Shown here: positions 25,867-35,894 of the stretch, in pieces | Layout: each line of letters starts with the position of its first letter | Numbering within the stretch: position 1 is the stretch's first letter | Assembly: GCA_950073835.1 (NCBI GenBank) | Contig: CATMRP010000009.1 | Coordinates: 1-55,955, forward strand | Origin: an uncultured Alteromonadaceae bacterium | GTDB lineage: Bacteria; Pseudomonadota; Gammaproteobacteria; Enterobacterales; Alteromonadaceae | Reading direction: 5' to 3' | Length of the DNA stretch: 55,955 nucleotides | Notes under the pieces: model-generated | Told to the model about the DNA's origin: nothing | Seen by the model: only the letters and a program-made list of their open reading frames with translations | The model's database searches: none | Program-made: the position numbers and the translations under genes

Positions 25867-27449
25867 TTGAGAATTTATCGCAAATTCAAGCTGTAGAGCT
25901 GCATTTGTCTGAAATGCAGACCCTAGTTACTCGAGAGGGTAAAACAATAGATATAACCGGCGATAAATGGTTGCTCCCTATTGTAATTCGCGACCACTCA
26001 ACGATCGATTTTGGTAAAGTTCCAAGCTTAAAGGTGAGGAATGCTTTGAAGTATTATGTGTCTGATCAGCTCAGGCGAATTTCAACATCCGCTGGTCATA
26101 AAGTATTTCATGATTTATGGAGACAAGTCTTCAGAAATTGGAAAAAGGATTTTCATCATTCAAGTGTAAGTGAGCACCTTATCGATTTATTTGAAAAATC
26201 TATTAATTACCAACGTTCTAGGCAGAAACTATGGATGATGTACGAACCAATTAGGTGGTATATATGGTGTGCTAAAAACCTTTCTGATGAGACATTTTCA
26301 GATGCGTACGCCGCTGAACTAGAAACAATGGTGATTCCCGGAGGACCAAGGGGTGAGGCTGTTAGGATGTCAGACCCCGATACAGGACCACTACATAAGT
26401 CATTGGAGCTTCCTCTCTTAATAAAAGCGCTAAAAGAGGACAAAGGTAAAACATTTGAGCATTTGCAGCAGAAAGCAGTGATTGCTTTATCTCTTGCCTT
26501 TGGTAGAAATCCTGCAAATCTTACTTACCTGAGAGAAGGCGATCTCGTTAAGCTTGATCCGTTTAATAATGAGGATCCTTGTTATCTCATTAAAATGCCG
26601 CGAATAAAGAAAAGATTCGTCAATCCTCGGGACGACCTTTTAGATGAATATTTAGATCCACACTTTGGAAGAATCCTTGAAAGGCTTGTTGAGCGAAATC
26701 GCTCCGTTTCACTAAGCCTTACTGGACGAGACTTTTCTATACCTGAAAATCGCCCTCTTCTTATTAAAGCTGGCGGGAATCGCGTTGCAATGCTTTCAAA
26801 GGATGTGGAAAATAATTTCAACATGACAAGCGGAGACATATCTCGCTTGATCACAGCATTTATAAAGCGCCATAACATAATTTCCCCTCTCACTGGTGAA
26901 CTCATGCACGTTACACCAAGGAGGTTGCGATATACCTTAGCAACAGGCTTAGCAGCAGAGGGAATTAGCAGGCGAGAGTTGGCACGAATATTAGATCATA
27001 CTGACACCCAGCATGTGGGAGTATATTTTGATGTTGCTGGTAAAATCGTTGAGCACCTCGACAAGGTAATGGCAAAGGGGTTCTCGAAGTACCTCAATTT
27101 TTTCAAAGGCAGGCTAATCGATAGTGATGAAGATGCTGTCAATGGTGAGCGAGATGACAAGCATCTAACGTTTATAGATGATCAAAATCCTGCTGATCAA
27201 GCTGATATTGGGGTGTGTGGCGAATCCAGTGTCTGTCATCTTGATCCACCTTTTTCATGTTATTTATGTCCCAAATTTCAGCCTTATCGCCATGCTGATC
27301 ATGAGCATGTACTGGAATGCTTGCTGGCTGGTCGTGAAGAGCGTTTGAAGAAGTACGAGAATGCGCGATTGGGAATACAGCTTGATGAGGTAATAGCCGC
27401 TGTCGCACAAGTAGCCAAACTCTGTGAGGAAAGGGATCGCAATGACTGA
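25863..27449 (+). CDS. Tyrosine recombinase 2 of the trio, with C-terminal Cys/His cluster (GmtZ/TnpB-like)
   Basis: 528 aa, GTG start overlapping the previous stop. Catalytic residues are recognisable though diverged: Arg215 (AFGRNPANLTYLR), Arg353-Arg356 (TPRRLRYTLAT), His379 (ILDHTDTQH) and Tyr388 (VGVYFDV). A C-terminal metal-binding-like cluster follows: Cys452, Cys458, Cys466, Cys469, then His477 and His480 (SCYLCPKFQPYRHADHEH). A coiled-coil-like tail ends the protein. Such long second recombinases with zinc-type tails are typical of Tn554/RIT-style elements. It overlaps the third recombinase gene by 8 bp. Confidence 0.82.
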   Translation: MIENLSQIQAVELHLSEMQTLVTREGKTIDITGDKWLLPIVIRDHSTIDFGKVPSLKVRNALKYYVSDQLRRISTSAGHKVFHDLWRQVFRNWKKDFHHSSVSEHLIDLFEKSINYQRSRQKLWMMYEPIRWYIWCAKNLSDETFSDAYAAELETMVIPGGPRGEAVRMSDPDTGPLHKSLELPLLIKALKEDKGKTFEHLQQKAVIALSLAFGRNPANLTYLREGDLVKLDPFNNEDPCYLIKMPRIKKRFVNPRDDLLDEYLDPHFGRILERLVERNRSVSLSLTGRDFSIPENRPLLIKAGGNRVAMLSKDVENNFNMTSGDISRLITAFIKRHNIISPLTGELMHVTPRRLRYTLATGLAAEGISRRELARILDHTDTQHVGVYFDVAGKIVEHLDKVMAKGFSKYLNFFKGRLIDSDEDAVNGERDDKHLTFIDDQNPADQADIGVCGESSVCHLDPPFSCYLCPKFQPYRHADHEHVLECLLAGREERLKKYENARLGIQLDEVIAAVAQVAKLCEERDRND

Positions 27450-29451
27450 TGGGCGCTCTAAACGTAAGGCTAAGATCGTCCCTTTCGTAGATCGTCTTGA
27501 ACGTGAAAGGAATGAAAACCTCAAATCTTTAGTCAGCAAAGCAAAGCTAATGAAGCTAGAGGGGTTTGAATCGGTTGTTTGGGATGACCCCGAGTGGCAA
27601 GTCGATTCAGGTCGCCTAGTCAAGTTAACTGGTAATAATACGAAATCAGCCTCTTTTGGTTTTGCGCTGTCTCTGAAGCTGGGTTCAGCGCCACTAGACG
27701 GTTGCTGGGGACTAGCTGCTAAAGCGTTATTTGTTCTTAGGTTCCACAGAAAACATCAATCAGCATCGAATCAGCGCAATTTCATTACCGCTATTGGATA
27801 TGTATCATTTGCAGCTAAACAGCTAGGGCAGGAGTTAGTTAGGCTTACGCCAGAAGCTCTGGACAATGCGTCGGGTTTAATCTCAAAACATTACAGTGAA
27901 TCCTCAGCCTACAACCTTCACAAGCATGTTGCAGAGTTTGCGGCACACTGCGATGCCAATGGCTTGTGCAGGGTTTTATTACAGTACAAATATGCCAAGA
28001 TGGCACGTCCTGCGAGCACAGGAGGGCTGAATCATAAGAGGCTGGATGATCCGGAAATTCTGGAAACAAAGTCGGATAAACTTGTCTATCCAGTTGTATT
28101 TAGAGTTATTGGAGAACTCTATCTAAACGTACCAAAAGACCATAAGTATCGCCATTATGTTTTGATGTTGGCATTACTTGCTTGCACTGGGCGTCGATTT
28201 AGTGAGGTTTCACTATTCCCTAATCAGCAACTATCGTTAGATGGAGAAGGAAAATGCTATATTGAATATTTTCCGCGAAAAACAAGTCAAGGTGATTTTT
28301 TTACACCAAAGCGTCGGCTGTACTTACCCTCAGAAGTGTATCCTATCGTAGGTGATGTACTCGATGAGTTGATTGAAATTACTAGGGAAACACGTTCGAT
28401 AGCTGAAGAAATGCACAAGGTTCGGGGAGCGGATCTTAGATTTTTGGACAGCATTCCTGAAAGTAAAAAGTTATATATTGATGATTTAACTAAATTAGGA
28501 ATCAGTCACACTGTATTGAGCACAACCGGTTGGCTCAGAAAGCAAAACTTAACTTGGCCGGATCCATATGCTCAAAAAAAGCGAGGTGGAAAAACGATAG
28601 CGCCGATTCGATATACAAATAAGCAAGGAATCATAAGGTATTGTTTTCGAGATTTCTCTGAAAAATTACTACGTCCATATCATGTCGATCAGTTTGGTAA
28701 AGAGTATTACCTAAAAGATCTGTTATTCATTCGCCCGCTCGGGCTTTCCAGTGGGAGCTACGCTCACTGGTTGGCCGCAAGCTGTAGCCAGTCAATGTTT
28801 ACTACCTTTCTTCGCTATTTCCCAGCGCTTGCCGCCGAATACGCCTCCAGTAGTATCGAGGTGGACTTCACTAGTCATCACTTTCGTCACACACTTAATA
28901 CCCTGCTTGATGAGGGAGGGTTAAGTGACCTGCTGCAAACTGAATGGTTCGGTCGAACCAACCCAAGAGATACTAAAGCTTATCAGCATACATCTCGCGA
29001 AAAGCGAGCTCTGATGCTACGTGCAGACGTCAAAAAAGGCTTGGTTGGTGGCCAGTTAGCTGAGCGAATAAAAGTGGTTCCGTTGGAAGTTCAGGATGCC
29101 ATTTTGAAAGCGCGAATTCAGGCAGTTCATGATGTCGGTACGGGTATCTGTATCCACAATTTCTCTCAAACACCCTGCGAGCGTCATTTGCAATGTTCGG
29201 CGGACTGCAAAGACTACGTGTGGGCGAAGGATGATAAAGGACGTCTGGACGAGCTGAAACGCCAGTATGCTCTTACTGCGCAGGCACGAGAAAATGCTGA
29301 AAAGCAGTTGGCTAGCGGCAAGCCGAAAAAAAGTGCCGACTGGTTGGCACACAACGATAAAAAACTTAAAACACTAGCAGCTCAACTTGCCGACAATGGG
29401 GTAAAGCTCTTTGACCCCGAAGAATATCTAAACGAGGTAGAGCATGGTTAA
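27442..29451 (+). CDS. Tyrosine recombinase 3 of the trio, with C-terminal Cys cluster
   Basis: 669 aa from the ATG at 27442, which overlaps the preceding stop (ATGACTGA) and has GGAAAGGG before it; a GTG 18 bases upstream is possible. Catalytic set: Arg251/252 (ACTGRRFSEV), His480-Arg482-His483 (SHHFRHTLNTLL) and Tyr514 (DTKAYQHTS). Cys570, Cys579, Cys585 and Cys589 (CIHNFSQTPCERHLQCSADC) form a second zinc-type cluster, followed by a helical, Lys-rich tail. Largest member of the trio, comparable to Tn554 TnpB in length. The next gene overlaps its end by 8 bp. Confidence 0.83.
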   Translation: MTDGRSKRKAKIVPFVDRLERERNENLKSLVSKAKLMKLEGFESVVWDDPEWQVDSGRLVKLTGNNTKSASFGFALSLKLGSAPLDGCWGLAAKALFVLRFHRKHQSASNQRNFITAIGYVSFAAKQLGQELVRLTPEALDNASGLISKHYSESSAYNLHKHVAEFAAHCDANGLCRVLLQYKYAKMARPASTGGLNHKRLDDPEILETKSDKLVYPVVFRVIGELYLNVPKDHKYRHYVLMLALLACTGRRFSEVSLFPNQQLSLDGEGKCYIEYFPRKTSQGDFFTPKRRLYLPSEVYPIVGDVLDELIEITRETRSIAEEMHKVRGADLRFLDSIPESKKLYIDDLTKLGISHTVLSTTGWLRKQNLTWPDPYAQKKRGGKTIAPIRYTNKQGIIRYCFRDFSEKLLRPYHVDQFGKEYYLKDLLFIRPLGLSSGSYAHWLAASCSQSMFTTFLRYFPALAAEYASSSIEVDFTSHHFRHTLNTLLDEGGLSDLLQTEWFGRTNPRDTKAYQHTSREKRALMLRADVKKGLVGGQLAERIKVVPLEVQDAILKARIQAVHDVGTGICIHNFSQTPCERHLQCSADCKDYVWAKDDKGRLDELKRQYALTAQARENAEKQLASGKPKKSADWLAHNDKKLKTLAAQLADNGVKLFDPEEYLNEVEHG

Positions 29452-29920
29452 GCGCTTCAGACGCATGTCCGACAGTGACATCAATACAATCGTTGCCGAT
29501 TTGGATCGCTGGGCATTGGGTGAGCTTGGGTCAAAATTAACCTGGGCTGTGCTGGAAGAACGTTTTGGCTTTAGTCGCCAATCGCTCCAGGCTAAATCTG
29601 AGATTAAAGCTGCTTATGACAACGCCAAACGCGCATTGTCGGGCGGATTGGTGAAAACCAAAGAGCAGGCCACTAAAGAGGCTGAAGGGCTTCAGGTAGA
29701 GGTGGCTCGCCTCAAAGCGGAACTGAATGCTTACAAGCGAAAGGAAGAGCGATGGCTGTGTCGCTGGCAGCAAATCGCCTTTCATGTGCGGCAGAAAGGC
29801 ATTCAGATGGCCAGTGTTGATAAAGCTCCGTCAGAAGAGGGCGTGCTGCCTACTAAAACGGAAACCGATAAGATACTCAGGCCATTTGATAAGGAAATTC
29901 CACCTTCAGGTAGGGTTTAG
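29444..29920 (+). CDS. Small HTH/coiled-coil accessory protein (TnpC/DUF6262 or GmtX-like)
   Basis: 158 aa. The N-terminal ~55 residues look like a helix-turn-helix (WAVLEERFGFSRQSLQAKSE). Then a long charged coiled coil follows (KEQATKEAEGLQVEVARLKA), and a short polar tail. Small proteins of this form follow the recombinase genes in Tn554-like elements (TnpC) and in Gamma-Mobile-Trio islands (GmtX); which family it belongs to needs a profile search. Start overlaps the third recombinase gene by 8 bp; the first cargo gene begins 6 bp after its stop, so mobility and cargo genes share one transcript. Confidence 0.7.
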   Translation: MVKRFRRMSDSDINTIVADLDRWALGELGSKLTWAVLEERFGFSRQSLQAKSEIKAAYDNAKRALSGGLVKTKEQATKEAEGLQVEVARLKAELNAYKRKEERWLCRWQQIAFHVRQKGIQMASVDKAPSEEGVLPTKTETDKILRPFDKEIPPSGRV

Positions 29921-29926
29921 ACTGCG

Positions 29927-32900
29927 ATGAATATTAATTGGGATGTTGTGCGAAAAAACATAAAATTTGTGGTTTTGCTGCTTAGACCTTCATTAGCGAA
30001 GGCTCTAAGTGTGCCGTTGTTGTTGTCAGGAATAAGTATCCTTAATCCTCCTTTGTGGCTGGATTTTCTAAATTGGCTTTTGAGGAATCAAAAAGTCCTT
30101 CCAGAATTTAGCGAGCCAATATCAACTCCAATGTATATAACTGGCTGGGTGCTAATCGGTTTAAGTATTCTGATTTACTTGATCGATGTTTGGCTTCAAT
30201 TTAAATCAATACGTCAGGATAGTGAGATAAAGCTACAGGATGTCGTCAAGGAGCATTCTAAACAAGCAGCAGATTCGATAGCTGATAAGTTGCGGAGCGA
30301 AGGATTTACCGCGCAGCATCTTCAAGACGAAAAAATAGAAGAATTTGCTCACGAAATTTCTTCGCTGCGATTTTTCGGGGCTTTTCCTAAAGTGGAGAAA
30401 GCAAAAGCTTTGGCAGAAAGCATTATTAATGGAGAGTTGTCTGGCGGTACACCTCAAACAAAAGCCAAGGCACTTGCACTACTTGCACGGTACTTGTGTG
30501 TGGGGGAAACATTAGAGCAGGCTAAAAGCTGGTTATCATCCTCTAAAAAACTATGCCAAACGGAAGAGGCGGAAATAGCTCAGTCCTTTATAGACGCTAT
30601 TGGAACGAAAAATGTAGATGCGGCAACTGGATTGCTAAAGGTAAGTATCCCATCAAATTATGCCGCCTTTTTTACAATTAAAAGAATAGTAGAGGGCAAC
30701 GTTGCTGCTTTGGACTGGTTTGAAAGCGCTGGCTTAAGCGCTCAAGATTTAGATTATGATGGTAAGGCTGTAATGGTTTCCGCATTGTTAGCTGAGCAAA
30801 AATGGGAAGAGGCTTTAAATTTTTTGCAGGTAATGGACGATGAGTCATTGTCTGTGTCTCCAGCGCTGGCTCAGCTTTCCGCATTTACTTTCTTGGTAAA
30901 TGCAATTAAGGCCGTAGAGCTCCGTGAGAGTGTATTGACTTATATCCCCCTCGCTGCGGATAGGTTTCCACTGGCGGATGATTCTGAATCTATAGTGCTT
31001 AGAAATCGTTCGGTAAAGCTATTTAAAATATGTTCGCGCTGCGCAAGGGATCTCAGAGCTGAAGATATAGCGAATATTTCGGATAGCTATGCGCTGTGGT
31101 TAGAGCTTAGAAACAGTGAAACTCATGAACAGGCAAAGGCTGAACTTCAAAGTTACTTCGTTAGTTACACTCAAAAAACACTTGAGTATTTACCATTGGC
31201 GTATGCTTTTGGAATTGATATTGATTTTGACTCCATTGAGCAAGAGGTAAATAGACAGACAGCACTAAGTCCAGCGAATAACGCAATTCTCGGTTTAGCT
31301 CGGTTTATATTGGCTCAGGCACAAGACCCAATATCGGCCGCGGTGGATTATATCAGCCGCCATAGAAGTCAAATGGAAAGGAGTGTTAATTCCGTTGTTA
31401 TAAGTATGCTAGAAGTAGAAGCATTAGCGAAGTCAGGGTTGGTTGATGATGCACAAAGGCTTTTAGATAAGGCTGCGGAGTCGGGGGCGTCTGATACCGA
31501 GGTCAAGAACTTGCAAAATATTATCGATTCAGCCAAAGGCGCAGATCCTGTTGCATTGGCAATAAGCCAATATCAACAAAGTGAAGCTACAAGTGATCTT
31601 GCTTATTTGGTTAATTTGTTAGAAAGGAAAAATCGAGGGGACCGATACTATTTATATTGCCGGGAGCTTTTTGATCGTACTGGCCAAGAATCTGATGCAA
31701 TTAGAGTTTGTAATGCCGCGTCTTCGCTTGGAAAGTTTTCTGAGATTCATAATTTTCTGTCAGAAAGGATGGATATCGTTAATAGAAGCGAAGGGTTGCT
31801 GGCTCACTGGGCTTGGTCTCTTTTTAGAAAGGGGGACCTAAGAGGTGCTCATGATCAGATCGCACTGTTAAGACAATCCAAATCACAACTGCCTCATCTT
31901 AAAGCGCTTGAAATCAATTTGGCCATATTCGGTGGTAATTGGGAATCCCTTAGCGTATTTGTGGAGGATAGTTGGAATAGCCGGGAGGAGTTGAATGCCA
32001 ACGATCTTTTGCAGGCCGCCCAGTTAGCTAAGGCCGTGTCCCCGGGTCGAGCACGGCAAATAGTAGAGTTTTGTACTGGCAAGTATGCTGAAGATCCTCA
32101 AGTGTTAGCGGCATCGTACTTTACTGCGACCACTATGGGATGGGAGGACAATCAAAAAACATCGGAGTGGCTCAATCAAGCAATGGTCCTCTCCAATGAC
32201 GATGGCCCATTGCATAGGGCTTCACTAGAAGACTTGAAACAGATGATGTTTGAAGCCAGGGAGAAAAATGAGAAGGTTTATAAGGCATACATGGATGGTG
32301 ATGCGCCTATATTTACTGTGGCTGAGCACTTGAACAGGACGATGTCTGACTTTTATCTGGTGCAGTCACAGGAAAACAAAAGCGTTAAAGATATACGGCG
32401 GAAAAATTTAGTCCCGATATATCATGGTGTGAGATTGGAGCAGATTATTGAAAGTAAGAGGATTGCCATAGATGCTTCCAGTGCCCTAGTTATGGAGAAT
32501 GTAGGGCTTCTGCATCATTTGTTTGATTGTTTCGAGAGAATTGTTATCCCTCACTCGTTCATGCGCTGGTTGTTTGAAGAAAAGCAAAAAGTTGCTTTTC
32601 ACCAGCCGAGCCAGATCGAAAAGGCAAAATATTTTGAGCGAATGGTATCTAACGACATAATTTCCGTTTTCCAACCTAAAACGATTAACAACCCGGGGCT
32701 TGCGATGGATGTGGGTGATGAGCTTGCTTATATGCTTGAGGAAGCAATCGCGAATCCTAAAAGTGTATCGCAAACATTGGTTGTTTGTTCCTACCCCGTG
32801 CATAAGGTTGGTGGCTCATTCAGAGAGGTGGAAGTTGACCTTTCATCATTTAAGCACAGTCTGATTTCATGCACACAATTAATTAAAAAACTCGAAGGTC

Positions 32901-34027
32901 TGGCAGTAATAACTGAAGCTCAGAGTTGTAAAGCCATAAAATACCTACGCCAACACGAGAAAGAGTGGCCTACGGATCTTGAAGTAGAGAGTGGCGCAAG
33001 ATTATTTCTCGATTCACTGTCAATTACCTATTTAATGACCGTTGAAATGCTCGACAAGCTTAGCGAGGCCGGGTTCGAAGTGTTTGTCTTTAGAGGGGAG
33101 CGGGATAGGTATAGGTCGCTGATAAATTACGATTCAATCATCGAACAGGCAGATTCTAAAATAGAAAATATCAGGAACTTATTTTCTAATGGGATTGCAT
33201 CTGGGAAAGTGGCCCTTGCTGGATTGCCGGAAAATCTAGAGCAAGCAGATGCATCTAATAATAAATATGCTAGGCCAACAGAAGAGCTTTTTGAGACGCT
33301 GAAAGAATGCGATGCAGCTTTGATAGATGATCGATTTATGAATAAGCATCGAAATATTGTATTTGGTGAAATAACGGTACCAATTTTCACATCATTGGAT
33401 TTTATTAATACGCTACACCACAAAGGACTTATTTCTAAAGAGCAGAAGCTTGATGCCAGAACAACGCTTCGGGAGTTTGGGTTTGAGTTCGTTGGAATTT
33501 CTGCTGACGAGCTTGAATATCACCTAGATCACTCGGTTATGGCAAATGGTGAGTTTAAGCCAACTAAACAGCTAAGACAGATAAGAGAAAATCTACTTTT
33601 GATCAGGATTAGTGGTTTGGTTCAGCTCCCACGAGATGCGCAGTGGCTACAAGAAACACTGAAAACGATTGCACAAGCCATAAGGGCTCAGTGGTCGAAA
33701 GATATTCCACTCGAACTAAGCCGCGCTAGATCTTGCTGGCTTTATGAGCTGATTGGCTATAGGGAATGGGCTCAGGCACACCAAATAAGGGGGGATGAAG
33801 GGATGGCCAATTGGGGTGAGGTTTTAAAGGTGAATTCCATATTGATTGCTCCGGAGTCTTTAACTAATAAGCAAAAGAAAAGCTACAAAGCATGGTTAGA
33901 TGAGTTTGTTCTGGGGCCGCTGAAAGATATCGATCCATGGAGTTTTAAGAATATGGTTGATTCGATGAAACAGCAGGTTAAAAGCATTTCTCAACAATCG
34001 ACCACGGAGGATGAATTGGATGGCTAA
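29927..34027 (+). CDS. 1366-aa membrane-anchored TPR-like protein with C-terminal PIN-type nuclease domain (island cargo)
   Basis: Domain order seen: a hydrophobic N-terminus (about residues 13-53) and a clear membrane helix at 70-91 (ITGWVLIGLSILIYLIDVWL); a charged helical stretch; then about 650 residues of alpha-helical, TPR-like repeats (roughly 150-800). From about 840 a PIN-like fold: RIAIDASSALVM (Asp849), Asp931/Glu932 (GDELAYML), Asp1029, Asp1129, Asp1134-Asp1135 (ECDAALIDDRF) and IFTSLDFINTLHHKGLIS (Asp1158). These acidic positions and the hydrophobic strand patterns fit a metal-dependent RNase; they recall PIN domains reported in fusion with TPR and GreA/B-C domains. The partner gene overlaps its end by 8 bp. 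Role in phage defence or abortive RNA cleavage is inference; PIN call moderately sure. Confidence 0.7.
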   Translation: MNINWDVVRKNIKFVVLLLRPSLAKALSVPLLLSGISILNPPLWLDFLNWLLRNQKVLPEFSEPISTPMYITGWVLIGLSILIYLIDVWLQFKSIRQDSEIKLQDVVKEHSKQAADSIADKLRSEGFTAQHLQDEKIEEFAHEISSLRFFGAFPKVEKAKALAESIINGELSGGTPQTKAKALALLARYLCVGETLEQAKSWLSSSKKLCQTEEAEIAQSFIDAIGTKNVDAATGLLKVSIPSNYAAFFTIKRIVEGNVAALDWFESAGLSAQDLDYDGKAVMVSALLAEQKWEEALNFLQVMDDESLSVSPALAQLSAFTFLVNAIKAVELRESVLTYIPLAADRFPLADDSESIVLRNRSVKLFKICSRCARDLRAEDIANISDSYALWLELRNSETHEQAKAELQSYFVSYTQKTLEYLPLAYAFGIDIDFDSIEQEVNRQTALSPANNAILGLARFILAQAQDPISAAVDYISRHRSQMERSVNSVVISMLEVEALAKSGLVDDAQRLLDKAAESGASDTEVKNLQNIIDSAKGADPVALAISQYQQSEATSDLAYLVNLLERKNRGDRYYLYCRELFDRTGQESDAIRVCNAASSLGKFSEIHNFLSERMDIVNRSEGLLAHWAWSLFRKGDLRGAHDQIALLRQSKSQLPHLKALEINLAIFGGNWESLSVFVEDSWNSREELNANDLLQAAQLAKAVSPGRARQIVEFCTGKYAEDPQVLAASYFTATTMGWEDNQKTSEWLNQAMVLSNDDGPLHRASLEDLKQMMFEAREKNEKVYKAYMDGDAPIFTVAEHLNRTMSDFYLVQSQENKSVKDIRRKNLVPIYHGVRLEQIIESKRIAIDASSALVMENVGLLHHLFDCFERIVIPHSFMRWLFEEKQKVAFHQPSQIEKAKYFERMVSNDIISVFQPKTINNPGLAMDVGDELAYMLEEAIANPKSVSQTLVVCSYPVHKVGGSFREVEVDLSSFKHSLISCTQLIKKLEGLAVITEAQSCKAIKYLRQHEKEWPTDLEVESGARLFLDSLSITYLMTVEMLDKLSEAGFEVFVFRGERDRYRSLINYDSIIEQADSKIENIRNLFSNGIASGKVALAGLPENLEQADASNNKYARPTEELFETLKECDAALIDDRFMNKHRNIVFGEITVPIFTSLDFINTLHHKGLISKEQKLDARTTLREFGFEFVGISADELEYHLDHSVMANGEFKPTKQLRQIRENLLLIRISGLVQLPRDAQWLQETLKTIAQAIRAQWSKDIPLELSRARSCWLYELIGYREWAQAHQIRGDEGMANWGEVLKVNSILIAPESLTNKQKKSYKAWLDEFVLGPLKDIDPWSFKNMVDSMKQQVKSISQQSTTEDELDG

Positions 34028-35894
34028 CTCTGATTCTGTGCGTGCTTATATGGCCATCAGTGCGATCAATTTATTCCCCAGCCTTGTAAAGACTGAACTA
34101 TTATCTGATTCAAAGATGCTGGAAGAGCTGGCTATTACTACTGACGCTACAGTGCATTTTGGTAATAGAGAGTTAGCCTTTTCCAGAAGTTCTCTCTTTG
34201 ATGCTATTCGCAGTGCTTTTGAAAACACCGGGAAAGACTTTTTTCTAGATGATGTTAAGGGTAATTCTTGGTCTTTACGCTATCATCAGGATGAACGTCC
34301 AGCTTTTTCTTTAACTCTGGGGGATTTGCAAATATTTAATGATAGTTTTTGGCCGCTTTGTGCTGATGTGGACAGGCGGTTAAGCCTATTTGAGACAGAA
34401 GCGAAGGGTAGATCACTATCGAAAGATGAGCGGCTCCGTTGGCGGACAGTACTTTCGACACAAACGATAAGTGATGATGATGTATCAGATTTGTTGCTCG
34501 ATTTGGATTGCTCGCCAAGTCACATTGAGGCTCTTTTGAGGCAGGAGTTTCAAGGCTCCTCAAATGATGTTTCAACGCTAGTTCCAAGTAATATTCGCTA
34601 CTACGAGAGGCTAGTGGGGAAATATTGCGGGAGCAACAGTGTTGATGAGTATTGCGAGGTCGAGTTAAAGCAACATTTTGGCAGAAGAATAGAAAGTGGA
34701 GTTACTGAAAATGATTTTTTGATATGCATTCACAAATCAATATCAGCAGCCGTTTCCAATGGCCCTATTGATGAGGTTCAGTATCACGCTATAACAAAAC
34801 GAGCGATCGAATCCAGTCACCCAATACTTTTAATTTCATGCATCGAAGTAGGGATTCTGAAATTCAAAAATACATCAACTGCGATTATTAAGGAGCTCTT
34901 TGAAAGCATATCATCTACCAAAACGTTAAATAACATACGCCTGTTTTGCTCAATGGTAGTTTTTGTTGATGGCGAACTGTCGCGATTGCAGATATTCAAA
35001 GGAATGCCGCCATTCTACAGGCGTCTTGCTTCATTCGCCCAGTCAGCTTTAATTGTTAAAGTGGCGTTGGAAGAGGGCGTTGCTTTTGACAATGTTGAGC
35101 AGTGGGCTTCTCAGCAAAGGGGCCTTAACTTTTTCTGCCAAAGCTTTATCGATTTAAGAGAAGAGCCAAGATGGCTGCCGACTTACTTAACAGAAGAGCA
35201 AATTAATAATGAACTGTACGGACGGGTCAATGTCGCGTGTCAAGAGTCTGATAAGTGTGAGGTAACTGAATATCTACAAAATGAGCTTACGTCTGGTTCC
35301 AGGTTGAATATGCACTCGTTCTTACCTGGGCCATTGGAAGGTATCTCTGTACCAGCGGTTGTGCCTGATGAAATCTCGAATTTACTAGCTAAAAATATTA
35401 CCGGTGAGGCATCATTTGAATCCTACAAGGTTTTGATGCATTCAGCACCGTTTTGGAAAATTGATGATGAATTTTTGGATCGTGCCGTTTCGTTGCTCGA
35501 AAGCGCACAGCACAAGTTAGCAGCAGTTAACGACAAGGATTCTGTCTACCAAGTGTTAAGTGGGCTGGCTCAGGTTGCCTGTATGACCAGAAGTCAAAAG
35601 CTTGCTGCGTCGGTAACGATCTTAAGTCGACTATATCGAGACTATGTTGAAGTGGATTCTGAACCCGAAAACTATCTGGCAATAGGCGTTGTGGCAGGTG
35701 CAGCTTTTGAGGATAAAGATGGTTGGGCAGAATATATAGGACAATGGTGCACAGAATTGGCTTATATGCCAATCAGTGAAGACTCTATTGGGAGAATGGA
35801 ACGGATGCTTGAAAGGCTTTGCATTTTGGAGCCCTATTTATATTACACCTGTTCAAAAGCACTCGATATGTTTAGGCTGTTGATTGGGAAATGA
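34020..35894 (+). CDS. 624-aa partner protein of unknown fold (island cargo)
   Basis: 624 aa from the ATG at 34020, chosen because GGAGG lies nine bases before it; the ATG at 34011 abuts the same GGAGG with no spacing. It overlaps the PIN-protein gene by 8 bp, so the two are translationally coupled. No signal peptide, membrane helix or catalytic motif that I recognise. The N-terminal ~120 residues look beta/alpha mixed (ATVHFGNRELAFSRSS, SLRYHQDERPAFSLTLGD); the rest is mostly helical. It could be a sensor, inhibitor or structural partner of the upstream putative nuclease. Function unknown. Confidence 0.75.
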   Translation: MANSDSVRAYMAISAINLFPSLVKTELLSDSKMLEELAITTDATVHFGNRELAFSRSSLFDAIRSAFENTGKDFFLDDVKGNSWSLRYHQDERPAFSLTLGDLQIFNDSFWPLCADVDRRLSLFETEAKGRSLSKDERLRWRTVLSTQTISDDDVSDLLLDLDCSPSHIEALLRQEFQGSSNDVSTLVPSNIRYYERLVGKYCGSNSVDEYCEVELKQHFGRRIESGVTENDFLICIHKSISAAVSNGPIDEVQYHAITKRAIESSHPILLISCIEVGILKFKNTSTAIIKELFESISSTKTLNNIRLFCSMVVFVDGELSRLQIFKGMPPFYRRLASFAQSALIVKVALEEGVAFDNVEQWASQQRGLNFFCQSFIDLREEPRWLPTYLTEEQINNELYGRVNVACQESDKCEVTEYLQNELTSGSRLNMHSFLPGPLEGISVPAVVPDEISNLLAKNITGEASFESYKVLMHSAPFWKIDDEFLDRAVSLLESAQHKLAAVNDKDSVYQVLSGLAQVACMTRSQKLAASVTILSRLYRDYVEVDSEPENYLAIGVVAGAAFEDKDGWAEYIGQWCTELAYMPISEDSIGRMERMLERLCILEPYLYYTCSKALDMFRLLIGK

